Shown in pieces: positions 18,320-27,683 of a stretch of 47,957 nucleotides of DNA; position 1 is the first letter of the stretch, and each line of letters starts with the position of its first letter. The DNA comes from Promethearchaeota archaeon (GTDB lineage: Archaea; Asgardarchaeota; Lokiarchaeia; Sigynarchaeales; SOKP01): the NCBI GenBank assembly GCA_030605085.1, contig JAUWBH010000018.1, forward strand, positions 1-47,957, in the 5' to 3' direction. The position numbers were made by a program, and so were the translations under genes. Below the pieces are notes generated by a model. The model was not told the DNA's origin. It did no database searches and was given only the letters and a program-made list of their open reading frames with translations.

Positions 18320-19685
18320 CATTTAACACTTAAGATCATCAAAATGAATAAAAATATCCTCATTTTATTTCAAATAATATTATCGTATATCTTCTGATAA
18401 ATTACCTGTGGCATCAATCCGAACGCCTCTATCCCATCAACCGAAACGGAATTTGGGAATGCTTTTTTCATTATATTATATCCCGCATTTACATCAGCGT
18501 TAATAATTGTTCCGTTAGAAGTTCTAAACAACTTTCTTGAGATTCTTCTTCCTAAATATTTGTCGTGTTTTTTGATTTCTTCGTTGTCCAAGAAGCTACA
18601 TTTAGAACTATAAGACTCATCATCTGTGTTAAATTGTATTCCTACTAATTCAGATTTGTATCTTATTTGTTGTAACAGTTTGTAAAATGGAATTTGAACG
18701 AAATTTTGATTGTTTCTTTTTCCTATATTAATTTTTTGTTTCCAACCTTGATTACGTCCTATTACGATCGTTCCAATGTCGTTTTGAACGCAATAATCTA
18801 CAACGAATCGTGAAATTCTATGAAATAATGTAGTAATTTTGTTGTTGCGTTTCAAATGTAATTTCAAAATTCTTTTGGTGTCTTGAAAATTACCTTTTTT
18901 ATTTTCAATGCTTCTGTAATACGCTAATCGTTTGTTGTAAAATTGATTTATGGATTTTAGAACCTTACCTTTAACAATAATCGGTTTTTTACGAATATTG
19001 TTTACCGCAGTTATAAGATTGTTCAATCCCAAATCAATCGCTAAAATGTTAGCATGATTTAATCCTAAATCTTGTTCTTCTTTATCGTAAACAATTTCTA
19101 TTTTGTAATTGATTCCTAAGGGTACAATTCTTACTTCTTTTAATTTACATTGAATTCTCGTTTTTATAGGAGTGAGATTAACTCTTTTAGGAAAATAAAG
19201 AAACCCTTCTTTAATTCTACATTGTTGATTTGTAAAAATTACGATAGATTCTCCATTTTTCTTTTTGTATTTAGGGATTTGCGGTCTTGTTTTATATTTA
19301 TGAGGATTTCTTTTATAATCTTTATTGGCTTTAAAGTAAGCTTTCCAATTTCTTGAAACATACTTAAGAATCTGTTGAGATGTTTGAGAAGGTAAATTTC
19401 TATACGCTTCTTTGTGTTTAAGAACGAAATCCAAATCGTAATAGGAAAGGATATTACTCAAATGAAAGAAATCTTGCCTAAAATACCAATTAGCTAAATT
19501 GTATAAGTTTTTAGCTTTATGACATAAATTAGATAATTCTTTAGAATACGGTATTTGAATTATTTCAGTTAATCTCATTTATAATATTATCAAATGATAA
19601 CATTTTTTATAATGATTATAGAATGAAAATTTACTGATTTATTAAAAAAGATCATTATTATGTCCTGATAATATCAAATGATCTA
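18320..19685 (-). mobile_element. IS605/IS1341-type tnpB element without tnpA
   Basis: The element consists of the tnpB gene and flanks. The 3' side (right end, about 18330-18369) shares TTTATTCATTTTGAT with the remnant at 10.2 kb, which defines element sequence beyond the stop codon. On the 5' side TATCAAATGAT occurs at 19588-19598 and 19672-19682, and GATCATT/AATGATC form an inverted pair about 19650-19683; these may belong to the left end. Exact ends and the target motif cannot be fixed without an empty site. No tnpA (Y1 transposase) occurs in the window, so movement would need one in trans. Confidence 0.65.
18370..19578 (-). CDS. tnpB: TnpB RNA-guided nuclease with relocated RuvC-II glutamate
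   Basis: 402 residues, complete. RuvC-I is ILAIDLGLNN with D182; RuvC-III is NADVNAGYN with D362. In the RuvC-II position, where TnpB normally has IVIED, this protein has IVIGRNQGWKQ, with Gly274 in place of glutamate. An alternative glutamate sits 47 residues later in DDESYSSKCSFL (E321). Moved catalytic glutamates of this kind are reported for Fanzor proteins and related TnpBs. The CxxC zinc finger usual between RuvC-II and III is absent; only C327 remains. The N-terminal part has the WED/REC composition of the family. A shadow of its 3' end survives at 10.1-10.3 kb. No tnpA accompanies it. Confidence 0.92.
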   Translation of the reverse strand: MRLTEIIQIPYSKELSNLCHKAKNLYNLANWYFRQDFFHLSNILSYYDLDFVLKHKEAYRNLPSQTSQQILKYVSRNWKAYFKANKDYKRNPHKYKTRPQIPKYKKKNGESIVIFTNQQCRIKEGFLYFPKRVNLTPIKTRIQCKLKEVRIVPLGINYKIEIVYDKEEQDLGLNHANILAIDLGLNNLITAVNNIRKKPIIVKGKVLKSINQFYNKRLAYYRSIENKKGNFQDTKRILKLHLKRNNKITTLFHRISRFVVDYCVQNDIGTIVIGRNQGWKQKINIGKRNNQNFVQIPFYKLLQQIRYKSELVGIQFNTDDESYSSKCSFLDNEEIKKHDKYLGRRISRKLFRTSNGTIINADVNAGYNIMKKAFPNSVSVDGIEAFGLMPQVIYQKIYDNII

Positions 19686-19735
19686 ATTCTTGTTTAATGT
19701 ATTCATTTTCCTTTTCTATATAAAAAAAGAAGCTT

Positions 19736-20833
19736 TTACATGTTAGTTAATTCTTCTTCGTATTTTAAAACTTCAGCCATTGAAATGTCTCTATCGAACT
19801 TTATTTCAGTATGAATCCCTAAATACGCACATGCGAGTCTTGCAGCCGCCGCAATCTCAGCTTTTTTTAAGGTTATTGAATAACCATTTTCTTGATATTG
19901 AGTTGCTCGATCAGTTTTCATATGGTATAATAGAGAGGCCATTTTATCGGCTACAATAAAAGGTAATTGATTTTTAATTACTAATCGAGTAATATTATTT
20001 ACATCAAAATAATTTAAAATCTCATGTTTCGAACGGAGATAGTTTTTAAGATTTTCTGAGTTTCGCTCGCACTCAATTTCAGTCCAATCGTGAATTGATA
20101 ATCGTCTTCTAAAAAAGATTAATTCCCAGTCAATTTCGAGCTCTTTTAAAAGCTCAAATATTTTATCGTCGTCCGCTCTTCTTGATTCAACAATAACATA
20201 GAGCTGAAGGCCATAATATTTATGCTCTTGCTGGAGAAAATATCCTCGCTGCTGCATTGAAGCAAGGATCTTGACTTTAATAGAATAGATATTGTCTGAT
20301 ACGCTCTTTTTAACGCAATTTAGATAAATTACATTTCCTTCTTCGTTAATGTATTCTCGATCTAAAAAACCTAATATACTTTCAGTGTTTTCTTTGATAA
20401 ATTCCATTAATCCACTAAGAGTTGGTTTCACATCGAACTTTTTTAAGTCTCTCTCGTCAATTGTAACATAATCATTTTTACTGCCCCCTATAGCTAATTT
20501 GATACTAAGTAAATTTAAATCTTTTTCAGCTCCAAATACTTTTAAAATAGCGTCATTGACAGGTAACACATCATCTTCGAGAATTTTTATGTCTGCCATT
20601 GAACTTTCATATGGATCTGGATCACTTAAAATTTTATTTAAAATAGGTGCTTCTGATGCAACAACTTCTATTTCGTAATTTTTTGCAAGATCTTTCCTTA
20701 TAATGCAATAAGATCGATCATCTTTGTTATACATAGTTAAAGAGGTATTCTCGTTAATAACTGCCCGAAATTGTTCGCTATTTTTACTATCCGTACCGTC
20801 TGACCTTGCTCGACGTCTTCGCAATTTTATCAA
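19736..20833 (-). CDS. Hypothetical protein
   Basis: 365 residues with a basic start (KLRRRRAR) followed by mixed alpha/beta sequence, no membrane segments and no recognised motif. The C-terminal ~60 residues are helical and Ala-rich (KKAEIAAAARLACAYLG). Start uncertain: TTG at 20831-20833 or TTG at 20822-20824, the latter preceded by GGTTGAT. Sits next to the tnpB element but its composition is like that of the neighbours. It is likely a genuine host gene of unknown function. Confidence 0.65.
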   Translation of the reverse strand: MIKLRRRRARSDGTDSKNSEQFRAVINENTSLTMYNKDDRSYCIIRKDLAKNYEIEVVASEAPILNKILSDPDPYESSMADIKILEDDVLPVNDAILKVFGAEKDLNLLSIKLAIGGSKNDYVTIDERDLKKFDVKPTLSGLMEFIKENTESILGFLDREYINEEGNVIYLNCVKKSVSDNIYSIKVKILASMQQRGYFLQQEHKYYGLQLYVIVESRRADDDKIFELLKELEIDWELIFFRRRLSIHDWTEIECERNSENLKNYLRSKHEILNYFDVNNITRLVIKNQLPFIVADKMASLLYHMKTDRATQYQENGYSITLKKAEIAAAARLACAYLGIHTEIKFDRDISMAEVLKYEEELTNM

Positions 20834-20998
20834 CCTTGTAATAATAATACAAAAGTTTGTTCTTATTTTATTAAAAAAAATTCGATCTTAAAACCTTATT
20901 TATTTTAAAAATTGTATTAACCTAATTTAATAATTTATAATTTTATAGAAATCTCGTAATATCATGGAAATTCGTTAATATCCCTTAAAGAACTTTTC
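20834..20998. other. AT-rich gap upstream of the 365-residue gene
   Basis: Contains nothing I can assign other than the probable promoter of the minus-strand hypothetical protein and the 3' flank of the small gene. Confidence 0.4.
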
Positions 20999-21172
20999 CT
21001 ATTCCTCCTCAACGGAGATATAATTCTCTCCTTTCTTAATATATACTATATTAGATCCGAAATTATTTCGAACAGTATATTTATCTCCATCGATTTCTAA
21101 TAATTCGATAGAGTAAGGTAATCTTCTTTGTTTCATTATCTCTTCAATAATTTCTTTTTCATTTTCTGCCAT
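20999..21172 (-). CDS. Small 57-residue acidic protein
   Basis: A short but well-formed frame: ATG at 21170-21172, preceded on its strand by GAAAGGAT about eight nucleotides upstream, and TAG at 20999-21001. The product starts MAENEKEIIEEIMKQRR, continues with a beta-hairpin-like YSIELLEIDGDKYTVRNNFG and ends IVYIKKGENYISVEEE. The pattern of an N-terminal helix followed by three short strands is that of a small folded protein. I do not recognise the family. It is oriented like the 365-residue gene on its left. Confidence 0.6.
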   Translation of the reverse strand: MAENEKEIIEEIMKQRRLPYSIELLEIDGDKYTVRNNFGSNIVYIKKGENYISVEEE

Positions 21173-21467
21173 TTTTTTAAATCCTTTCTATCAATAATAA
21201 TTATGATGATGGGAACCAAAAAAATTTTATGATTCTCTCCATTTTAGTTTTAAATTATTAAAAATAGTTTAACACACTTCCAATAAAATATTAGACGCCA
21301 TTTCTTCGAACTTATTTCTAAAATGTAAATCTTAACTTTATGAACTTTATTAAGAACCTCTCAATTTTTTAATAAAAACAAATGTATAAAAATAAATGAA
21401 TATCTAGATAAACTTATACTATTTTATAATTTATTACATTTTTAATAATTCATTTTCTGATTTCCTC
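21173..21467. other. Divergent promoter region
   Basis: About 295 bp of AT-rich DNA between the small protein and the glycosyltransferase. No ORF or clear motif. Confidence 0.5.
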
Positions 21468-22703
21468 ATGGTTAGACAAATATTAGATATTGGCTTTTTT
21501 TCAATCCAGTACTCACAAATTAATGGCACAGCTCATAGCGTCCGTTTTCTCAGCGAGGCAATTGCAAAACTAGGGCACAATGTCCATGTTTACGCTCCAA
21601 TGATCAACAACGGGCATAAAATACCTAAAACTTTGCATTATCACAGCTTTGGCGGAGCGATAACTTCAAAAGAAACCGGTTTTGTTTTAAGTGTACCGCT
21701 TCACAAATACTTCTTTTGCAAAGAAAAAATTGATATAGTGCATATACATACTCACACTACTTTCGGTTCAATGGCAATCAATTGGGCGAAATACTTAGGA
21801 ATCCCCATGCTAGGAACGCACAATTCTCCCCTTCAATTTTATGCGTCGCAATATTTTCCTTTTATTGGCAAATTATTATCCAAATCGTCTATTCTCTGGA
21901 ATTACGAGCGCCACATACTTAATAAATACGATTTAGTCCATGTTGCAACTAAATCCAAAAAGGAACTTCTTAGAGAACATAGGATTAAAGAGCCAATTGT
22001 TTACTTTACTAATGGAGTTCACAATTTATATTTTACGGATTTAAAGGAAAATGGTATAAGAGAAAAATACAATCTAGACGATAAAAAACTTATGCTTTAC
22101 GCTTCCAGAATGTCTCCAGAAAAGCACATGGTAAGCGTAATTAACCAATTTAAACAAATTCATAAGAAAGTTCCAGATTCTCACCTTTTAATAGTAGGTA
22201 GCGAAGGCCCTTCAACGAAAATAGTTAAAAAATTATCTGAAAAATTGGATTTTGTTAGCTGTGCTGGAAGAGTCCCCTTTCCTGATTTATTACGCCTATT
22301 TAATACTGCCGATTTAACCTGTCTATGGTCTTGGGTTGAGGCCGAGGGTCTGGTTTTAATTGAAGCGATGGCTCAAGGCACCCCTAATGTAGGTGCTAAT
22401 GGCTATGGGATTCGAGATGTAATAAGGCATGGAAAAACTGGTTATTTAGCCAATAATTTAGATGAATTTAAAGAATGTGTAATAAAACTTCTTAAGGACG
22501 ACGATCTTAGAGCAGAATTTGGGAAAAACGCTAAAAAAATTGCCGAAAATTATAGGATAAATAAGGTCGCTGAAACTTGGATCAAATTGTATAAATTCGC
22601 AATTGATGAGTTATATCCCTTACGATATCATCAAAAAGAAAGGAAACAGCGAGTAGAATTGGTTAAAGAATTTATACAACATTTACCGTATGTGAGCTTC
22701 TGA
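21468..22703 (+). CDS. GT4-family glycosyltransferase
   Basis: 411 residues with the two-domain GT-B plan of GT4. The N-terminal domain has SQINGTAHSVRFLSEAIAKLGH and HIHTHTTFGSMAINWAKYLG; the C-terminal donor-binding domain has LMLYASRMSPEKH, LLIVGSEGPS and the EX7E motif in EAEGLVLIEAM (near residue 300). Similar enzymes attach sugars to lipids such as diacylglycerol or to membrane glycans. No signal peptide or TM helix, so it is probably a peripheral membrane or cytosolic enzyme. The acceptor cannot be inferred. Confidence 0.88.
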   Translation: MVRQILDIGFFSIQYSQINGTAHSVRFLSEAIAKLGHNVHVYAPMINNGHKIPKTLHYHSFGGAITSKETGFVLSVPLHKYFFCKEKIDIVHIHTHTTFGSMAINWAKYLGIPMLGTHNSPLQFYASQYFPFIGKLLSKSSILWNYERHILNKYDLVHVATKSKKELLREHRIKEPIVYFTNGVHNLYFTDLKENGIREKYNLDDKKLMLYASRMSPEKHMVSVINQFKQIHKKVPDSHLLIVGSEGPSTKIVKKLSEKLDFVSCAGRVPFPDLLRLFNTADLTCLWSWVEAEGLVLIEAMAQGTPNVGANGYGIRDVIRHGKTGYLANNLDEFKECVIKLLKDDDLRAEFGKNAKKIAENYRINKVAETWIKLYKFAIDELYPLRYHQKERKQRVELVKEFIQHLPYVSF

Positions 22704-23005
22704 AATTAAACTTATTAGTAAATGTCTTATTGGTTATTGTAATTACAGATAGAGAATATTCATTTTATAAATCATTATTTTTTTAAATTTCTAATATATT
22801 TAATAAAAACAATTAAAATTGTTCATTAAAAAAAACACTCGAAACTAGACTGAAATCAAATAAAATTGCGTTTTCTATGCTAATAAGAGGGTTAAAATAT
22901 TTTGATATAAAAGATAGAGAATAGTAAAATAATAAAATAGCGTGAATATTTATAAAATATATTAGAAATTAAAATAGATATTTTTACAAGAATTAATTTC
23001 AAATT
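22704..23005. other. AT-rich intergenic region
   Basis: About 300 bp upstream of the presenilin-like gene. No coding frame or clear repeat; presumably contains that gene's promoter. Confidence 0.5.
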
Positions 23006-24076
23006 ATGACTCCCCTACCAAATAGTACAGATAATCCAGAAGATCGTAATTTTAAAGTAAAATTTGAGCAAAAAAAATCGGAAAACTCTATAGATGATAA
23101 AGAATCACAGATAGAAATTATCGAGAAAGATTATGTTCCTCACTTTTTTCCAACTTATAGGATTTCACGTAATTTATACCCACTTCCAATAATTATAGTA
23201 GTGATTTGTGCGGGATTGTTAGCTTATATTTCCTACTTTATGGCAGGAGTTCGAATAGAAGGTGGATATGTTTCAGAGGAAGAATATGGTGTTACAGCAG
23301 GCATAATAAACGGTTTGATTTTTGTTATATCAGCTGTGATATCCTCATTCGTTATAATTTTTTTAGTTAAAAAACGCGGGATTGGGATTTTAAAATATGT
23401 TTTTGGGGGTACTTTTGGTTTTCTTGGATTTCTTTTAACACTCTTTTTTGGAGAGATTATCTTATTTTTGATATTCTATAATTTACCTGATACTGAATTA
23501 TTTGTAATTATTTCTTTAGTAATTTATTATATTTTTTTGTTCGGAACAGGAGCGTGGATTGTATTTATAATTTACAAATATTTTACTTCTGAATCATTTT
23601 TAACAAAAAACTTCATTGTGCTCTATATAGGCATGTTAATAGGTGCTTTACTTGGTGTAATAATGCCCTTGTGGACCACATTAGCGATATTAATAGGCAT
23701 TTCGTTATGGGATTTGTGGGCCGTAAAATCTAAACGAGGTCCTATCAGAGAAATGATTGATATTGCCTCTCAAAAAGAGAACAGTCAGTCTGAAGAAGAA
23801 ATTAAAGAAAAACTCAAGAGTGGCGAAATGATGTATGATACTTCAAAATTAGAGATTGGAATCGGGGATCTAGCGTTTTATAGCATGCTCACATCAAGCG
23901 CATTAATAGTAACAGGCAGTATCATAGTTATGATTTTAACAGCGATAGCAATAATTATAGGAACCGGAATTACAATTCAGGGATTAAAAAGAAATAAAGT
24001 ACTCCCTGGGCTCCCTATTTCAATTTTTCTGGGGATCGGCACAATGTTACTCTCGTGGTATATTATTTCCCTATAG
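23006..24076 (+). CDS. Presenilin-like (A22) intramembrane aspartyl protease
   Basis: A 356-residue protein of about nine transmembrane segments with the three hallmarks of presenilin and signal-peptide-peptidase-type enzymes. In TM6 SLWDLWAV carries Asp236 (the YD motif, with W for Y). At the start of TM7 the sequence EIGIGDLAFYSML carries the GxGD motif with Asp288. In the last helices VLPGLPISIF (333-337) stands for the PAL motif. The hydrophilic loop between TM6 and TM7 (about 240-282) is charged and is the place where archaeal homologues vary. The predicted reaction is cleavage of transmembrane helices. The N-terminal ~50 residues are charged and cytosolic. Confidence 0.85.
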   Translation: MTPLPNSTDNPEDRNFKVKFEQKKSENSIDDKESQIEIIEKDYVPHFFPTYRISRNLYPLPIIIVVICAGLLAYISYFMAGVRIEGGYVSEEEYGVTAGIINGLIFVISAVISSFVIIFLVKKRGIGILKYVFGGTFGFLGFLLTLFFGEIILFLIFYNLPDTELFVIISLVIYYIFLFGTGAWIVFIIYKYFTSESFLTKNFIVLYIGMLIGALLGVIMPLWTTLAILIGISLWDLWAVKSKRGPIREMIDIASQKENSQSEEEIKEKLKSGEMMYDTSKLEIGIGDLAFYSMLTSSALIVTGSIIVMILTAIAIIIGTGITIQGLKRNKVLPGLPISIFLGIGTMLLSWYIISL

Positions 24077-24109
24077 TATTATAAAATTAAATTTATTCAA
24101 TTGATAGAT

Positions 24110-25300
24110 ATGGTTGATATCAGTTATATTAAAACATTTGCGGTTATAGGTGCTGGAACGATGGGCAGAGAAATTGCAGAAGTAGCACTAATGGGAGGAT
24201 TTGAAAATGTCGTCCTAAACGATATAAATCAAGAAGTAATTGAAGATGCCATAAATTATATTAAAAATGGTCTAAAGAGGCTCGAAGCAAAGGGTAAGTT
24301 AAGTCAAGAATTCACATCTGATTTACTTATGGGTAGACTTATTAAGGAGATGGATTTGAAAAAAGCCGTAAAAGATGCTGATTTTATTGTTGAAGCAATT
24401 CCAGAAAAAATGGAGTTGAAACAAGAATTATTTAAGCAATTAGGTGAATACGCTCCAGACCACGCAATTTTAGCAACAAATACCTCAACTATGAGCATTA
24501 CTAAAATAGCGGAGGGTTGTAGCAGACCCGATAAAGTCTGTGGGATGCATTTCTTCATACCGGTTCCTGTTTTACAATTGATCGAAATCATTAAAGGAGA
24601 AAAAACATCAAACGAAACTATAGCAATATCTGTTGCTGTAGGAAAAAAATTTCCTGCTCTTAAAGGCAAAAGAGTCCTTCCTATTATTGAAAAAGAAAGC
24701 CCTGGATTTATAGTTAATCGGTTAATTGTCGCAAGCAGTATGTATCTCAATTGGCTAGTTGATGAAGCAATGGATAAAGGTATACCATGGGAACAAATAG
24801 ATGCTGATGTAGGTGACTTACAAGAATTAGGTCCCTGCGCAAAATGGGATTATCTTGGTCTTGAAACTATTTATAATGTACATAAATATTTTGAAAAAGC
24901 GCTCTCTCCTGTGTTTGCACCTGGAAGGGCATTAACTAAACTCGTTAATGAAGGGAACTTAGGTCGAAAAACGGGTAAAGGTTTTTGTGAATGGGGAGAA
25001 GATGGAAAACCAAAAATAGATAAGTCTAAAAAAGCAGGTCTTTTTAACATGGATTTATTTATGGCGATTCAATTAAATGAAGGATGTAGATTATTAGAAG
25101 AGGGCGTCGTTTCTGGGTATAAAATAATTGACGATTCAATGTTAGCGGGGATGAGCATGCCAGGCCCCTTTAGTGCAGGCAAAAAAAATTACGATAGATG
25201 GTCTAAATTGCTTGAGGAATTTGTAGAGAAAACCGGAAAAGAATATTTTAAACCCTGCGAGTTAATGAAATCCGGTGGATTTCTTAAAATGAAAAAATAA
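24110..25300 (+). CDS. 3-hydroxyacyl-CoA dehydrogenase
   Basis: NAD-dependent oxidation of 3-hydroxyacyl-CoA (EC 1.1.1.35-like). The start is taken at ATG 24110 (TTG 24101 is in frame). The Rossmann core begins FAVIGAGTMGREIAEVA with the NAD-binding GxGxxG; the catalytic region has TNTSTMSITKIAEG and MHFFIPVPVLQLIEII, and the family's CD-HCDH segment PGFIVNRLIVASSM. At ~396 residues it is longer than the ~290-residue short form because it carries a second C-terminal 3HCDH domain (LFMAIQLNEGCRLLEEGVVS onward). It converges with an acyl-CoA ligase 36 bp away, consistent with fatty-acid or related CoA-ester metabolism. Confidence 0.9.
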   Translation: MVDISYIKTFAVIGAGTMGREIAEVALMGGFENVVLNDINQEVIEDAINYIKNGLKRLEAKGKLSQEFTSDLLMGRLIKEMDLKKAVKDADFIVEAIPEKMELKQELFKQLGEYAPDHAILATNTSTMSITKIAEGCSRPDKVCGMHFFIPVPVLQLIEIIKGEKTSNETIAISVAVGKKFPALKGKRVLPIIEKESPGFIVNRLIVASSMYLNWLVDEAMDKGIPWEQIDADVGDLQELGPCAKWDYLGLETIYNVHKYFEKALSPVFAPGRALTKLVNEGNLGRKTGKGFCEWGEDGKPKIDKSKKAGLFNMDLFMAIQLNEGCRLLEEGVVSGYKIIDDSMLAGMSMPGPFSAGKKNYDRWSKLLEEFVEKTGKEYFKPCELMKSGGFLKMKK

Positions 25301-25336
25301 AAAAAAATATTTTAAATGAAAATAAAGTATAAAGAA

Positions 25337-27037
25337 TTAATTTTGTTGTTTTTCCAATTCCATTTCTCTTAATTTTCTCCGAAATATTTTGCCTACAGCT
25401 GTTCGCGGTAGCGCTTTTAAAAATTCCACGTGACGAGGGTATTTATACCCGGCTAATCGTTCTTTAGACCATTCTATGATGTCTCGTTCAGCGATTTGCC
25501 CATCTCTATATTCACTTTTAAGAACAACCCATGCTTTGATTGTTTCCCCTATATTAGGATCAGGAATACCTGCTACCCCTGCTTCTAAAATTGCCGGATG
25601 TTCCATCAACTTTTCTTCAACTTCTCTAGGCATAACTTTATAGCCCTTATATTTCACCATATCCTTGGTTCGCCCCTCGATGTAAAAATACCCATTTTCG
25701 TCCATCCTAGCAAGATCGCCGGTTCTTAACCAGTCATCAACAATGTCTTTTTTCGTCGCCTCGGGGTTTTTCCAATATCCTTTCATCACCTGTCTCCCAT
25801 GTATAAGCAGTTCTCCAACCTCCCCTGGAGGAAGTTCCTCTAAAGTATCTGGATTTACTATTTTTGCATCTGTATCGGTAATAGGAACTCCCACACTCTC
25901 TGGCCTAATTTCTGGCATCCAGCTCGCTGCCCCATGCGTGATTGGTGATGCTTCAGTAAGGCCATAACCTTGACCAACCTTAAATCCCACAGTTTCTTCC
26001 CATTTTCTGGCAAGCTCCGGAGCCAATGCTGCTGAACCGGCGGCTGCACTCTCAAGACTTGAAAGATCTCTCTCTGTGAAATCGGGACAATTGATTATCA
26101 TCTGATACATGACCGGTACTCCCACAAATAATCCAATTTTGTAATATTCAATAGCTTCTAAGACTTCAACCGGATCATAAGAAACAAACATCACCATCAT
26201 CATTGCTGCTCGCATTGCAATAATTACCACGGTGAACCCAAAAGTATGGCATAGTGGAAGGACTGATAATATAACGCTTGTACCTGCTTGCGCTTCCAAC
26301 TCTTCTTGGGGTTCATCTGAGTTATAAATAGTTTGCAAAACATCAGCTACTAAATTATTATGCGTTAACATCACACCTTTAGGTAGCCCGGTTGTACCGC
26401 CGGTAAATAATAAAGCCGCAATATCGTTCTCAGGATCGATATCCACATCTGGAGGTTTAGCGGGTTTACCGTTTATGAATTCTTGGAGCGTAATTGCGTC
26501 TGGTTTCGCCTCTTCCGAAGCAAGTAAAATTACATCTTTTACATCTACTTGCTTTCTTGTTTTTTTGATTGTTCTATAATTGGCTCTATGTACAAAAATT
26601 ACTTTTATATTGCCTGATTCACGAACTATATGAGTTACATCCGATTCCTTAAGAAGCGGATTAATAGGCACCGTCGTAGCTCCTGTTGTTAGGATCCCCA
26701 AAACACAAAATAAAAATTCTGGGTGGTTTACCGACATTATACCGACGGCATCTCCTTTCCCAACGCCTAACTCGTGCAATGCATTCGCAATTCTGTCCGC
26801 ATAATTTACCAATTCTCGATACGTGTACTTTTTATCACTTGGTTTGTGATAAACCGCGACATTGTTCGGGAATTTATTGGCTGACAATTTTACAAATTCA
26901 TGTATCGGAATTGGGTCGAATTTTATTGTTTTTGGAACTGTATCTGGTCGATGCTTTAACCAAAGCCTATTTGGATCCACGTAAGGTGAATCGTTCTCAT
27001 AATCTAAAATTGGTTCCCATTCTGAATAATCTTTCAT
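25337..27037 (-). CDS. AMP-dependent acyl-CoA ligase (fadD-like)
   Basis: A 566-residue adenylate-forming ligase that activates a carboxylic acid with ATP and CoA. Signatures: phosphate-binding LLFTGGTTGLPKGVMLTHNN near residue 210, VGQGYGLTEASPITHGAA near 355, the adenylate-binding DWLRTGDLARMDENGYFYI near 440, and the C-terminal catalytic lysine in LPRTAVGKIFRRKLREME. The chain-length preference cannot be read from the sequence; long- or medium-chain fatty acids are likely. It is convergent with the 3-hydroxyacyl-CoA dehydrogenase. Confidence 0.9.
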   Translation of the reverse strand: MKDYSEWEPILDYENDSPYVDPNRLWLKHRPDTVPKTIKFDPIPIHEFVKLSANKFPNNVAVYHKPSDKKYTYRELVNYADRIANALHELGVGKGDAVGIMSVNHPEFLFCVLGILTTGATTVPINPLLKESDVTHIVRESGNIKVIFVHRANYRTIKKTRKQVDVKDVILLASEEAKPDAITLQEFINGKPAKPPDVDIDPENDIAALLFTGGTTGLPKGVMLTHNNLVADVLQTIYNSDEPQEELEAQAGTSVILSVLPLCHTFGFTVVIIAMRAAMMMVMFVSYDPVEVLEAIEYYKIGLFVGVPVMYQMIINCPDFTERDLSSLESAAAGSAALAPELARKWEETVGFKVGQGYGLTEASPITHGAASWMPEIRPESVGVPITDTDAKIVNPDTLEELPPGEVGELLIHGRQVMKGYWKNPEATKKDIVDDWLRTGDLARMDENGYFYIEGRTKDMVKYKGYKVMPREVEEKLMEHPAILEAGVAGIPDPNIGETIKAWVVLKSEYRDGQIAERDIIEWSKERLAGYKYPRHVEFLKALPRTAVGKIFRRKLREMELEKQQN

Positions 27038-27202
27038 TTTTTATTATTCTCTTTTTTTCGATTAAAAAACTTAGATTTTTTTTGTAATTAAATGTTTTAT
27101 TATCATATTAGTTTTAATGTAAAAATTTTACATTCTTATTAATAATAACGAAGAATTATACCACTTTAAATTAAGACCTTTTTAAGTTGACTGAAAACTT
27201 AG

Positions 27203-27496
27203 GTGAAATTAACTATACCTTTAAAAAGCACAGATTCTGCTCCAAAAACAGGATTCGAAAAAATAATTGATTTCTTCAACAACGAGCTTGAAAAGAATCA
27301 CCCAATCGCAATAAAAGAAATTGTAACTAGGACAGGTTTTTCTTGGAGTTTTGTCAAAAAAACCTTAAAAAGATTAAAAAAAGAGCAATTTTGCGGATTT
27401 AATTTCGAAAAATCGGGATCAACATGGATAGCTTGGAAGGATCGCGATAAAATTATTGAAAAATTAGAAGATACGTGCAGTAAATTTTTAGATTAA
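27203..27496 (+). CDS. Small winged-helix DNA-binding protein
   Basis: 97 residues from GTG 27203. The segment IAIKEIVTRTGFSWSFVKKTLKRLKKEQF is a clear helix-turn-helix with recognition helix and is followed by a wing (GFNFEKSGSTWIAWK). There is no other domain. The next feature downstream is a palindrome 97 bp away, just ahead of the FrhB-like gene, which makes a local regulator plausible, though not proven. Confidence 0.7.
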   Translation: MKLTIPLKSTDSAPKTGFEKIIDFFNNELEKNHPIAIKEIVTRTGFSWSFVKKTLKRLKKEQFCGFNFEKSGSTWIAWKDRDKIIEKLEDTCSKFLD

Positions 27497-27592
27497 TTTT
27501 TTTAGCCATTTCACATAAATTGGATTCGACCTGCTTAATTTAAATGATCTCAATAGCAACTTTTTTATTTTAATACTCATTGAATTTTTCCT

Positions 27593-27614
27593 TTAGTGTG
27601 AAATCTCACACTAA
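27593..27614. promoter_or_regulatory. Perfect palindrome upstream of the FrhB-like gene (candidate operator)
   Basis: TTAGTGTGA (27593-27601) and TCACACTAA (27606-27614) are perfect complements separated by AATC. The site lies just upstream of a TATA-like TTTTATAT (about 27634-27641), so a bound repressor or activator could control the FrhB-like gene, and the winged-helix protein encoded next door is an obvious candidate. It is more likely DNA-level symmetry than a terminator since no T-run follows directly. Confidence 0.55.
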
Positions 27615-27683
27615 CTTTTATTTGCAATTACTAATTTTATATCACAAATTAAAAATTTTTTTTTTTTTTTGAGAAAGTTAATC

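Noticed and set aside
24304..24750. Minus-strand ORF of 148 codons
   Set aside because: Antisense to the NAD-binding and catalytic part of 3-hydroxyacyl-CoA dehydrogenase; a shadow frame.
26686..27087. Plus-strand ORF of 133 codons
   Set aside because: It is antisense to the acyl-CoA ligase, which has strong family motifs; the frame encodes a low-plausibility protein.
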